64,000 bases of DNA from Microbacterium proteolyticum (lineage in GTDB: Bacteria > Actinomycetota > Actinomycetes > Actinomycetales > Microbacteriaceae): assembly GCF_030818075.1 (NCBI RefSeq), contig NZ_JAUSZZ010000001.1, positions 992,001-1,056,000 of the forward strand, given 5' to 3'. The notes below the pieces were generated by a model. It worked only from the letters and a program-made list of their open reading frames with translations, searched no databases and was not told the DNA's origin. Positions 53,637-63,100 of the stretch are shown one piece after another; the first letter of the stretch is position 1; the number at the start of each line of letters is the position of its first letter. The translations under genes were made by a program, and so were the position numbers.

Positions 53637-54638
53637 ATGGTCAACATCGCCGATGTCGCGAAGGCCGCCGGTGTCTCTCGCAGCACCGTCTCGTACGCGC
53701 TCTCCGGGAACCGGCCGATCTCGCGCGAGACCCGGGAGCGCATCGACCTCGCCATCAGCGAGCTCGGCTTCACCGTCAACGCCGGGGCGCGCGCACTCGC
53801 CACGGCGCAGACAATGGTGCTCGGTCTGCTCGTCCAGTTCGAGGACGACGAGTTCCCACCCGCGATGCTGCAATACATCCTCGCGGTCTCCACAGCGGCG
53901 AGGGAACTCGGCTACGACATCCTGATGGTCACGGACGATCACGGTCCCGATGCGGTGCGACGCATCACGTCCTCCAACATGGTCGACGGCGTCGTGCTCC
54001 TCGACGTCGTCCACGACGATCCCCGGCTGCAGCCCCTCCGCGAGGCGCGCCAGCCGGGCGCTCTGGTCGGGCTGCCGCGCGACACCGAGGGACTCGACGT
54101 CTTCGACTTGGACTTCGGCGAAGCGGCCCGGCTCATCGTGGACCACTTGCACGGGCTCGGGCACCGGGACATCATCCTCGTCTCTCCGCCGCGTCATGTG
54201 TTCGAGCGCGGCGGGGCGTACGCGTGGAGGTTCCGGGAAGCCGCGCTGGAGCGGGCGGCGCGTCACGACATCCACCTCTACGCCCACTACGGCGAATCCC
54301 AGCAGCCGGGGATCGAGCGGAGCGTGAACGCCATCATCGATGCGCGTCCGCAGGCGACCGCCCTGATCGTGCACAACGACGCGTCCATCGCGGCGCTGCC
54401 TGCCGTCCTGCGGGAGCGGGGCATCGCGGTCCCTCGGGACCTGTCCGTCGTCAGTCTCTATTCGCGCGACTTCGGACGCACCTTCCTCCTGCCCTACACG
54501 GCGGTCGAGACATCTCCAGACGAGCTGGGACGCCTCGCGGTCCAGCACCTGGTCCGGCGCATCACCGAACCCGACTACGGTCCGCCGGTGGTTCGATTCG
54601 TCGAGCCGCAGCTCACCGACAGGGGGAGCACCGCCTGA
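53637..54638 (+). CDS. LacI-family regulator of the second sugar regulon
   Basis: 333 residues. HTH at 2-22 (NIADVAKAAGVSRSTVSYAL) and hinge GFTVNAGARALATAQ; the recognition helix SRSTVSYAL differs from SHMTVSRVL of the arabinose-type regulator, in keeping with a different operator. Effector domain 58-330 with VLGLLVQFEDDEFPPAM, DFGEAARLIVDHLHGLGH and LIVHNDASIAALP. The palindrome TCGAACCGGTTCGA precedes this gene, the ABC transporter and the 60183 enzyme, so I assign it to this protein. Sugar ligand unknown. Confidence 0.85.
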   Translation: MVNIADVAKAAGVSRSTVSYALSGNRPISRETRERIDLAISELGFTVNAGARALATAQTMVLGLLVQFEDDEFPPAMLQYILAVSTAARELGYDILMVTDDHGPDAVRRITSSNMVDGVVLLDVVHDDPRLQPLREARQPGALVGLPRDTEGLDVFDLDFGEAARLIVDHLHGLGHRDIILVSPPRHVFERGGAYAWRFREAALERAARHDIHLYAHYGESQQPGIERSVNAIIDARPQATALIVHNDASIAALPAVLRERGIAVPRDLSVVSLYSRDFGRTFLLPYTAVETSPDELGRLAVQHLVRRITEPDYGPPVVRFVEPQLTDRGSTA

Positions 54639-54670
54639 ACGGGCGGACATCGCGAGCCGTTTCCCGTCGA

Positions 54671-54690
54671 TTGACGTCGAACCGGTTCAA
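54671..54690 (+). promoter_or_regulatory. Operator (and -35-like TTGACG) of the CUT1 transporter operon
   Basis: TCGAACCGGTTCAA (54677-54690) is one base short of a perfect palindrome. It directly follows TTGACG (54671-54676). No good -10 box was seen at the expected distance. Confidence 0.6.
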
Positions 54691-54738
54691 CGCGTCCCTG
54701 CAGAAGACAGTGCAGTCACATTCAGAGAGGAATATGCA

Positions 54739-55980
54739 GTGAGCACTTTCACGACCCGTCATCGCACTCTCGGCACAGCGGCCCTCGCCGCTGTGGCCGT
54801 GGGGGTCCTCGCCGGATGCTCCGGCGGCGTCACCGGCAGCACCACCGAGGCCTCGGGAACGTTCACCTTCTGGGATCCCTACCCCCAGTACGACGAGACA
54901 TCCGAATGGGCCAAGGTGATCGGCAGCTGCGCGGCGGACGCCGGCGTCACCGTCGAGCGCACCGGCTTCGACACGAGCGACCTCACCAGCCGAGCGCTCC
55001 TGTCCGGTCAGCAGGGCGACTCCCCTGACATCCTGCTGATCGACAACCCCGCCGTCTCGACCCTCGTCGAGGCGGGGCTGCTGACCTCGGCCGGCGAGAA
55101 CAACCTCGAGGTCGGCGATGTCGCCGAGAACATCCTCGGGGCCTCGGTCGTCGACGGCGAGACGTACGGTGTTCCCATCGGCGCGAACACTCTCGCCCTG
55201 TACTACAACCCGCAGGTGCTGAGCGCGGCGGGCGTCGACATCTCGTCGGTCGAAGACTGGGTCACCCTGAACGCGGCGATCGAGAAGGTCGTGGCCTCCG
55301 GTAAGAAGGGCATCACCTTCTCCGCCATCGGAACGGAGGAGGGCAGCTTCCAGTTCCTTCCCTGGTACTGGGGTTCGGGTGCGGAACTCACCGAGCTCGA
55401 TTCGGCGGATGCCGTCTCGGCGGTGCAGCTGTGGACGGATTGGGTCAGCAAGGGGTGGGCCCCCAACTCGGTGATCAACAACACGCAGACCACCAGCTGG
55501 GAGGAATTCCTCACCGGTGAATTCGCCTTCGCCGAGAACGGCACGTGGCAGAAGGCCGCGGCCGCCGAGGCCGGCTACGAGGTCATCCCCATCCCGGCGA
55601 AGGACGGCGGAGCAGCCGCCGCTCCCACGGGCGGGGAGTTCCTGACCCTTCCGGTGCAGAGCGATCCCTCCCGGTACGAGAAGTCGGCGCAGATCGTGTC
55701 CTGCCTGACGAGCACCGACAATGTCGTCGACACCGACAACTCCCTGAACTACATCGCTGCGACCCCGGAGGCGCAGCAGGCGCAGCTCGCAGAGGACGCC
55801 ACGTTGGAGCCGTGGATCGAGGCGGTCAACGCGGCGCAGGCGCGCACCGGCGACAACCTGGGAACCCGGTACCCGGTGATCTCGGAGCAGCTCTGGACGG
55901 CCGTCCAGAACGCGCTGACCGGTGTGCAGTCCCCCCAGGACGCCCTGACCGCGGCGCAGCAGAGCGTCAGCGCCGGCTGA
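54739..55980 (+). CDS. Sugar ABC transporter substrate-binding lipoprotein (CUT1)
   Basis: 413 residues from GTG 54739 with GAGAGGAA upstream; a nearby ATG is out of frame. Lipobox LAGC with C27. SGTFTFWDPYPQYDETSEW, PDILLIDNPAV, GVPIGANTLALYYNPQVL and EFAFAENGTWQ are typical of family 1 binding proteins that deliver oligosaccharides to MalFG-type permeases. First gene of a four-gene run with two permeases and a glycosidase. No ATPase gene follows, so a shared MsiK-type ATPase elsewhere is probable, as is usual in actinobacteria. Confidence 0.87.
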   Translation: MSTFTTRHRTLGTAALAAVAVGVLAGCSGGVTGSTTEASGTFTFWDPYPQYDETSEWAKVIGSCAADAGVTVERTGFDTSDLTSRALLSGQQGDSPDILLIDNPAVSTLVEAGLLTSAGENNLEVGDVAENILGASVVDGETYGVPIGANTLALYYNPQVLSAAGVDISSVEDWVTLNAAIEKVVASGKKGITFSAIGTEEGSFQFLPWYWGSGAELTELDSADAVSAVQLWTDWVSKGWAPNSVINNTQTTSWEEFLTGEFAFAENGTWQKAAAAEAGYEVIPIPAKDGGAAAAPTGGEFLTLPVQSDPSRYEKSAQIVSCLTSTDNVVDTDNSLNYIAATPEAQQAQLAEDATLEPWIEAVNAAQARTGDNLGTRYPVISEQLWTAVQNALTGVQSPQDALTAAQQSVSAG

Positions 55981-56006
55981 ACCCCTCTCCGGAAAGAAGC
56001 AGCGAC

Positions 56007-56984
56007 ATGACCCTGACCCAGTCACCCCCTGCGTCAGCGGCACGTGGTGGGAACGGGAGGGCGGCAACACGCACTGCCGCCCTCCCGGGCCCTGCCCGTC
56101 GTTCCCGCAGAACGGGTCAGTGGGCCGCGTGGGCGTTCCTCGCCCCCGTCGTGATCTACCTGATCGTCTTCTACGCCTACCCGCTCGCCCGCAACCTCGA
56201 TCTGAGCCTTCGCGACTACACGGTCCGCTCGTTCATCACCGGAGACGCCCCCTTCGTCGGGCTGGCCAACTACCTCGCCGTCTTCCGCGACGCGACGTTC
56301 TGGCCCGCGCTCGCGAACACCGCCACCTTCACCCTGGTGTCGATCGTCTTCCAGTACTCCATCGGCATGGCGCTGGCGGTGTTCTTCTTCCAGAGGTTCC
56401 CCCTCTCGGCGACCCTGCGTGCCCTGTTCCTCGTGCCCTGGCTGCTACCGCTGCTGGTGTCGGCCTCGGCGTGGTCGTGGATGCTGAATTCCGAGTCCGG
56501 CGTGGTGAATTCCCTCCTCGGCGCGATCGGTCTCGGTCAGGTGAACTGGCTGACCTCGCCGCAGTGGTCGCTGGTGTCCGTGCTCATCGCCAACATCTGG
56601 ATCGGCGTGCCCTTCAACCTCGTCATCCTCTACAGCGGCCTGCAGAACATCTCGTCGGACATCTACGAGGCCTCCTCGATCGATGGTGCGACCGCGTGGC
56701 AGCGGTTCTGGCGCATCACGTTCCCGCTGCTGCGGCCCGTCTCGGCGATCACGATCCTGCTGGGCCTGGTCTACACCCTCAAAGTCTTCGACATCGTCTG
56801 GATCATGACCCGCGGCGGCCCCGGGTCCACGTCGACGACCTTCGCCATCTGGTCGTACCGCCTCGGGTTCGGCTCGGCCCTGCCCGATCTCAGCCCCGCC
56901 GCGGCGGTCGGCAATCTCCTCATCCTCATCGCCCTCGTCTTCGGGCTCGTCTACATCCGCGCCCAGCGCCGTCTGGAGGTCTGA
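56007..56984 (+). CDS. CUT1 sugar ABC permease (MalF-like)
   Basis: 325 residues from ATG 56007 with GGAAAGAAG 7 bases upstream; the longer frame overlaps the binding-protein gene. Six TM helices; the EAA loop is EASSIDGATAWQRFWRITFP. The N-terminal 40 residues are basic and disordered. It precedes its partner permease by 1 base. Confidence 0.88.
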   Translation: MTLTQSPPASAARGGNGRAATRTAALPGPARRSRRTGQWAAWAFLAPVVIYLIVFYAYPLARNLDLSLRDYTVRSFITGDAPFVGLANYLAVFRDATFWPALANTATFTLVSIVFQYSIGMALAVFFFQRFPLSATLRALFLVPWLLPLLVSASAWSWMLNSESGVVNSLLGAIGLGQVNWLTSPQWSLVSVLIANIWIGVPFNLVILYSGLQNISSDIYEASSIDGATAWQRFWRITFPLLRPVSAITILLGLVYTLKVFDIVWIMTRGGPGSTSTTFAIWSYRLGFGSALPDLSPAAAVGNLLILIALVFGLVYIRAQRRLEV

Positions 56985-56985
56985 C

Positions 56986-57801
56986 ATGAGGACGCGACCG
57001 TGGTGGGTCACCGTCGTCGGTGTCATCCTCACCGCCATCATGCTGTTCCCGGTCTACTGGATGGTCAACGTCTCCTTGACCCCCCAGAGCGACATGCGCA
57101 AGAGCCCCCCGGACCTCTTCCCCGTGTCGCCCACCTTCGAGGGGTACCGGCGAGTCGTCGAGGATCAACTCCCCTTCCTGGGAGCGAGCTTCGTCATCGG
57201 GATCGGCACCGTCGTGCTCACCATCGCCCTGGCCGCGCCGGCGGCATTCGCTTTGGCGAAGCTCCGACCCCGCGGTGGCGATGCGCTCAGCTTCGCCCTT
57301 CTGATCGCGCAGATGATCCCCGGGATCATCATGGCGATGGGGTTCTACGCCATCTACCTGAATCTCGGCATCCTGAACACCATCCCGGGGCTCATCCTCG
57401 CGGACTCGACCCTCGCGGTGCCGTTCGGTGTCCTCATCTTCACCGCGTTCATGCGCGGGATACCCGACGAGCTCATCTCCGCCGCGCGCATCGACGGCGC
57501 GGGCACCTGGCGCACCTTCCGATCCGTCGTCCTCCCCGTCAGCCGCAACTCGATCGTCACCGTGTCGCTCTTTGCGTTCCTCTGGTCGTGGTCGGACTTC
57601 CTCTTCGCGTCGACGCTGAACAGCGGCGGAAAGATGCAACCCATCACCATCGGCATCTACCGCTACATCGGCAACAACAACCAGGAGTGGAACGCGATCA
57701 TGGCGACGGCCGTCGTGGCATCCATTCCCGCGGCCGTCCTCCTCATCGTCGCGCAGCGGTACGTGGCGGCCGGTGTCACCGCCGGCGCCGTCAAAGACTG
57801 A
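56986..57801 (+). CDS. CUT1 sugar ABC permease (MalG-like)
   Basis: 271 residues with six TM helices. The EAA loop SAARIDGAGTWRTFRSVVLP contacts the ATPase. With the previous gene it forms the membrane channel. The glycosidase gene follows after 14 bases, so import and cytosolic cleavage are encoded together. Confidence 0.88.
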   Translation: MRTRPWWVTVVGVILTAIMLFPVYWMVNVSLTPQSDMRKSPPDLFPVSPTFEGYRRVVEDQLPFLGASFVIGIGTVVLTIALAAPAAFALAKLRPRGGDALSFALLIAQMIPGIIMAMGFYAIYLNLGILNTIPGLILADSTLAVPFGVLIFTAFMRGIPDELISAARIDGAGTWRTFRSVVLPVSRNSIVTVSLFAFLWSWSDFLFASTLNSGGKMQPITIGIYRYIGNNNQEWNAIMATAVVASIPAAVLLIVAQRYVAAGVTAGAVKD

Positions 57802-57815
57802 CCTGAAAGGCTCCC

Positions 57816-59552
57816 GTGTCCGCCTCCTCCCTGCCCTCGTTCGACGTGAGCGAGATCCCCTTCAGCTACCGGGGCTCGTGGATGAACCTCTCCCCGGTCG
57901 TGGGACTCCACGCCCACGCGGAGGATGTGCACCTCGTCTCGCATCTCACCGGCATGCACGCCGTCCTGCGCCTCGCGCCGTCGCGCGCGGACAGTCCGCT
58001 GCCGTGCACGGTCCGCTCCGATCCGGCGCAGCTGCACTGGCTGGTCGGCGACACGGTGGTGGCGCGCGCCGCCTTCGAGTCGTCCGATGTGCTCCGGCTC
58101 CGGGGGGATGCGGGGGAGTTCACCATCGCGGATGCCGCAGAGGCGTTGACGCCCTTCACCGGGTCCTACTTCTACCGGGAGCCGAAGGACGGGTCGTTCG
58201 TGTTCACCTCCTACGAGACGGGGAGGCGATATCGACTCACCGTCCTGCGGGGAGAGGCGCGGGCCGATGGCGCCGAGGCGCTGGGCGAGCACTGGCGCGC
58301 GCTCATCCTGGGCGGCCAGGACGGCTGGGAGGTCGCCCTCGAGCAGATCGAGGCCGCGGCGCCCCCCTACACCCGGAGGGAGAGCTTCGACGACGTGTGC
58401 CGGCGGGTGGGGGAGGAGTTCACTGACTACCTGGACGCGCTCGCCGCGTGGCGCACGACGCAGACCCCGGCCGTGGCTCGGGCGGTGTACGTGCTCTGGT
58501 CGGCGACGGTCGCGCCCGCCGGCTTCGTCACGCGCGAGTCGGTGCTCATGTCGAAGCACTGGATGGACAAGGTGTGGAGCTGGGATCACACGTTCAACGC
58601 CCTCGCTCTGGCGCCGGGGCTCCCCGATTCCGCCCTCGATCAGTTCCTCGCCCCGTTCGATCACCAAGACGCCTCGGGTGCCATGCCCGACTCGATCACG
58701 CACTCGGAAGTGCTGTACAACTTCGTCAAACCCCCGATTCACGGCTGGGCCTTCACGCGGCTCCGCGAACGACTGAGCCGACCGCTCGCCCCGGACGAGC
58801 TGCAGCAGATCTACACGCACCTGAGCCGCTGGACCTCGTTCTGGTTGGACCACAGGACGGCACCGGGGCGGGAGCTGCCGTACTACCAGCACGGCAACGA
58901 CAGCGGCTGGGACAACTCGACCGCCTTCGATCACGACCGGGTCGTCGAATCGCCCGATCTCGCCGCCTTCCTCTGCGTCCAGCTCGGCGTGCTCGCCGGA
59001 CTCGCGGAGGAGCTCGGCCACGACGGCGAGCCGTGGCGTGCGAAGCAGCACCGGCTTCGCGCGGCGCTCCTGCGCGACCTGCGCGACGACGAAGGATTCT
59101 TCGCCGTCGGCGCGCTCAGCCGTCGAGAGAGCAAGCGCAGCAGTCTCCTCCTGCAACTGCCCGTGCTCGCCGGCGATCAATTGCCGCCCGAGGTGAACGC
59201 GCAGCTCGCGAAAGACATCGAGGCCCACCTGACGTCCTGGGGGCCGGCCACCCAGCTCGTCCTGACGCCGGAGTACGAGAGCGACGGGTACTGGCGCGGG
59301 CCGATCTGGGCGCCGTCGACCATGCTCATCGAGGAGGGCCTGCGCCGCGGGGGGCACGTCGACCTGGCCGACACGGTGAACGCTCGCTTCCGCGCCCTGT
59401 GCGAGGAGTCCGGCTTCGCCGAGAATTTCGACGCGATCACCGGTGAGGGACTGCGTGATCGCGCCTACACGTGGACGGCGAGCGTGTATCTGGTGTTCGC
59501 GCACGACTTCACGCTCCGAGAGCGCGAAGCCCGGCGCGAGGACGCGGCGTGA
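57816..59552 (+). CDS. Cytosolic (alpha/alpha)6 glycoside hydrolase, GH63/GH37-like
   Basis: 578 residues from GTG 57816 (GAAAGG upstream), no signal peptide. A beta-sandwich N-terminal part (about 1-190) precedes an (alpha/alpha)6 barrel with SKHWMDKVWSWDHTFNALAL, YYQHGNDSGWDNSTAF, YWRGPIWAPSTMLIEEGL and GEGLRDRAYTWTAS. In clan GH-G and related MGH1-like hydrolases the Asp of NDSGWDNS is the acid and a C-terminal Glu the base; D362 and E544 are the candidates. It should cleave the oligosaccharide brought in by the upstream transporter. Specificity cannot be set from sequence. Confidence 0.75.
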   Translation: MSASSLPSFDVSEIPFSYRGSWMNLSPVVGLHAHAEDVHLVSHLTGMHAVLRLAPSRADSPLPCTVRSDPAQLHWLVGDTVVARAAFESSDVLRLRGDAGEFTIADAAEALTPFTGSYFYREPKDGSFVFTSYETGRRYRLTVLRGEARADGAEALGEHWRALILGGQDGWEVALEQIEAAAPPYTRRESFDDVCRRVGEEFTDYLDALAAWRTTQTPAVARAVYVLWSATVAPAGFVTRESVLMSKHWMDKVWSWDHTFNALALAPGLPDSALDQFLAPFDHQDASGAMPDSITHSEVLYNFVKPPIHGWAFTRLRERLSRPLAPDELQQIYTHLSRWTSFWLDHRTAPGRELPYYQHGNDSGWDNSTAFDHDRVVESPDLAAFLCVQLGVLAGLAEELGHDGEPWRAKQHRLRAALLRDLRDDEGFFAVGALSRRESKRSSLLLQLPVLAGDQLPPEVNAQLAKDIEAHLTSWGPATQLVLTPEYESDGYWRGPIWAPSTMLIEEGLRRGGHVDLADTVNARFRALCEESGFAENFDAITGEGLRDRAYTWTASVYLVFAHDFTLREREARREDAA

Positions 59553-59664
59553 GCGGCGTCTCACCGCTCTTCCGCGCGAACGGGGGCCGACTCGTCCTCG
59601 TCAGCCCCGAGCAGGTCCTCCGCGCAGATCGGGTGTCCAGCGGGTCCCCCACCCGGGCTGCCAC

Positions 59665-59898
59665 ATGGTGAAGCGGATCGCGATAGAAGAAGCCCGAACA
59701 CGTCTCTCCTCCGTCGTGGACGGGGCGTGCGACGAGCCCGTCCTGTTGACCCGTCGCGGTCGAGCGGTCGCGGCGATCGTGACCGTCGAGCAGTACGAGC
59801 TCCTGGAGAGGATGCGACGCACTTCGGCGCGAAGCGGAGCGCCCCCTGCCGAAGAGGCGCCACGGCATGCGCCGCTGAACGCCCGTATTCCCCCGTGA
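59665..59898 (+). CDS. Phd/YefM-type antitoxin, without a visible toxin gene
   Basis: 77 residues from ATG 59665. The N-terminus KRIAIEEARTRLSSVVDGAC, then EPVLLTRRGRAVAAIVTVEQYELLERM, is the classic Phd/YefM DNA-binding fold. The C-terminal 25 residues are Ala/Pro-rich. No RelE, Doc or PIN gene follows in the 284 bases before the next promoter, and none precedes it. No good ribosome site is visible. It may be an orphan antitoxin used as a regulator, or a relic. Confidence 0.7.
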   Translation: MVKRIAIEEARTRLSSVVDGACDEPVLLTRRGRAVAAIVTVEQYELLERMRRTSARSGAPPAEEAPRHAPLNARIPP

Positions 59899-60097
59899 GG
59901 CGCCCCCGCGGGGAGAACCGGTCGCGCTCGCGGACGTGAGCGACGACCCGCGCCGGAGCTGCGCGGCGAGCGGGCGGCGATCGTGGGTCGGACCGCGCTC
60001 GGATGACGTCACCACCTCGGCGGACGTCTCGACCAGTGCGACGGCATCGACACGCGATCGCCCGCCGATAGCGCGCCCAGAACGCCGGGACGTGTTC

Positions 60098-60146
60098 TTG
60101 CCACCCCATCCCGACTGCCCTAAAGTAACATCGAACCGGTTCGATG
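60098..60146 (+). promoter_or_regulatory. Promoter and perfect operator of the second regulon, for the 60183 gene
   Basis: TTGCCA (60098-60103), 17-nt spacer, TAAAGT (60121-60126), then the perfect 18-bp palindrome CATCGAACCGGTTCGATG (60129-60146). A further half-site TCGAACC follows at 60148-60154. The site covers the transcription start. Confidence 0.75.
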
Positions 60147-60182
60147 TCGAACCGCACATCTCAACGACGAGGAAGACACCCC

Positions 60183-63100
60183 ATGAGGTCATCTCCGCGG
60201 CTTGCGTCCTGCAGGCCCATCGCAGCAGTGACGGCGGGCTTGGCCGTCGCCGCTCTCGCCATCGGCCAGCCCGCCGTCCCCGAAGGTGCGCAGGCCGCCG
60301 CGACCACGGTCTCGGCTGCCGACCACCTGATCCTGGACTACGACTTCGAGGGGCAGAGTTCCGTCACGGCGACCGTGCAGGACACGTCGGGTGACGGACG
60401 CAACGGTGTGCTCACCAACCCCGCGTCCGCGCGGCTGGTCGACCGTGAGGGCGGCGGCAAGGCGCTCCAGCTCACGGGTGGGGCGCCCAACTCCACGACC
60501 GCGCCCTACATCACGGTGCCTGCCGGCCTGTTCGAAGACCTGCAGGGCACGACGATCTCGTCGTGGGTCAAGTGGGAGGGCAGCGACGTCTTCGAGTGGC
60601 TGTACGTGCTGGGCAAGGACCGCGACAGCGCCACGTTCTACACGCCGAAGTTCGAGGACGGCACGGCGCGCTCCAGCGCCAAGCCCACCGCCACCGGCCA
60701 GGAGATCGGCGCCCGCGCGACGACCCCTCTGCCCGCCGGCGAATGGCACCAGGTCACCACGACCATCGACAAGAACACCCTCATCTCCTACCTCGACGGC
60801 CTCGAGGTGAGTCGTACCGAGGTGGGGATCGACGTCGCGCAGGCGCTGTTCGGAGCGGGCTCGCCGAACTCGGGCTACATCGGACAGCCCTTCTGGACCG
60901 GCGTGCACCCCTTCTTCAAGGGATCGATCGACGATTTCCAGGTGTACGACACGGTTCTCACGCCGCAGCAGGTGCGGGATCTGGCGGGGTCGTCCGCTCC
61001 CGTGCCCACCGAGGTGCTCGAGAGCTCCACGCAGGTGCGCACGAACGTCGGCACGGCGCCGGCCCTCCCGGGCGTGCGCGCGCGGTTCAGCGATGGGCAG
61101 GAACGCCTCGCGCTGGTGAACTGGGACGACGTGCCTGCGTCGGCCTACGCGCAGCGCGGCACCTTCACCGTGAACGGCGTGGTCGACGGGACCGACACCG
61201 CCGTGACGGCGCGCGTGCGGGTCGTCACCCCCGGCGAGTTGTCCATCGACGCGGGGGAGCGCACCGGAGCCTTCATGGGCGGCGCATCGGGAACCCTTTA
61301 CGGGCTGTACGGCCCCGGTCTGCCCTCGAACAATCTGATCGACGGCATCCAGCTCCGTACCGTCTCGACGAAGGCGCAGGACGGCCCCCAGCACCCCGGC
61401 GCCGACGCGCTCGAGGTGGTCAAGCCGCTGGCGGACTCCTCCGACGGCGATGTCTACATCTACATGACGGACATCAACCGCGGGTTCCCCTATCAGGTGC
61501 CCGGGAACAACGGCGCGGAGAAGACCGCCTGGTACAAGCAGTCCGTCTTCGACCAGGCGAAGCAGGTCAAGCAGCTCCCCGCCGAATACCAGGACAACAT
61601 CGTCTTCGTGCCGTTCAACGAGCCCGAGGGCAACATGTACGGCGGGGGTGCGGAGAACTTCTGGGGCTACAGCTGGCTGGACAACCCCGACAAGTTCTTC
61701 GCCGCGTGGGACGACTTCTACCGGGCGATCAAGGCGGAGCTGCCGGATGCCCGCATCGCCGGTCCCAACACCAGCATCCTGTACAACCAGGTCGAGGGCT
61801 TCATGAAGCACGCCGTCGCCAACGACACCGTTCCCGAGGTCGTCACCTGGCACGAGCTGAGCAACCCGGCCACCATCCGCTCCAGCGTCGACCGGTATCG
61901 GACGTGGGAGAGAGGGTTCTTCGCGGGGACGAAGTGGGAGGGCACAGAGCTTCCCATCAACGTCAACGAGTACGCCTTCAACTACCACACGTCCGTGCCC
62001 GCGCAGATGATCCAGTGGATCTCCGCGATCGAGGACAGCAAGATCGACGCCGACATCGCCTACTGGAACATCGACGGCAACCTCTCCGACTCCGCCGTCG
62101 AAGCCAATCGCGGCAACGGCCAGTGGTGGCTGCTGAACTCCTACGGGAACATGACCGGCGACACCGTCCGCGTGACCCCGCCTCAGCCCGACGTGAGCTA
62201 CACCCTGCAGGGCGTGGCGACGATCGACGACGCCAAGAAGCAGGTGAAGGCACTCATCGGTGGCTCCACGGGGGCGCAGACCGTCTACGTCGACAACCTG
62301 CCGTCGTACGTCGGCGACAGCGCGCACGTGCTCATCCGCGACATCCGGTGGACGGGGCAGATCGGCGACTCCGCCGAGCCCCAGACGGTGAAGGAGTTCG
62401 AAGCTCCGGTGCGCGGCGGCACGGTCGAGCTCGGCTTCGGTGCGGGCGATCTGCCCGCGCTCGGCGCCGACTCCGCCTACGAGATCGTCGTCACTCCCGG
62501 CACCGACACCTCCTCGCCCTCGCAGCCCTCCGTGTCGTGGCGCGGCGTGTACGAGGCGGAGGCGGCCGGGCACACCGGTGCGCCGTATTACCTCAACGGT
62601 CCCGAGGGGTCGCCGGCCGACGTGGCGAAGTTCTACACCTCCGGCGAGCGAAACGTCGGCGGAATCGAGGGCAACTCCTCCCTGGCGCTGAACTTCGACG
62701 TCACGGTGCCCCAGGCCGGCACGTACGACCTGAGCGTCCTGGCGAATGCGTACAACAAGGAGGCGCGCAACGAGGAGCAGGGTCCGGTCAACATGTTCCT
62801 GCGCGTCAACGGCGGCGCCGAGCAGGAGATCTACGCCGACCTCGGCTACAAGTGGGTCGTCTGGGATCACACCGACACCAAGGTCGCCCTCAACGCCGGG
62901 AAGAACACGATCACCCTCGCGGCGCGCAGCCTCGACGGCACGAAGGCGACGAAGGGTGCCGCCATCATCGACAAGATCGATGTGACGCTGCCCAACGCGA
63001 ACTACACGCCCATCTACGAGGCCGAGAACGCCGTTCTCCACGACGCCACGGCGACCTACGACCGGGGCGGCGTGTCCGGCTCGGGTTCGGTGAACGTCGG

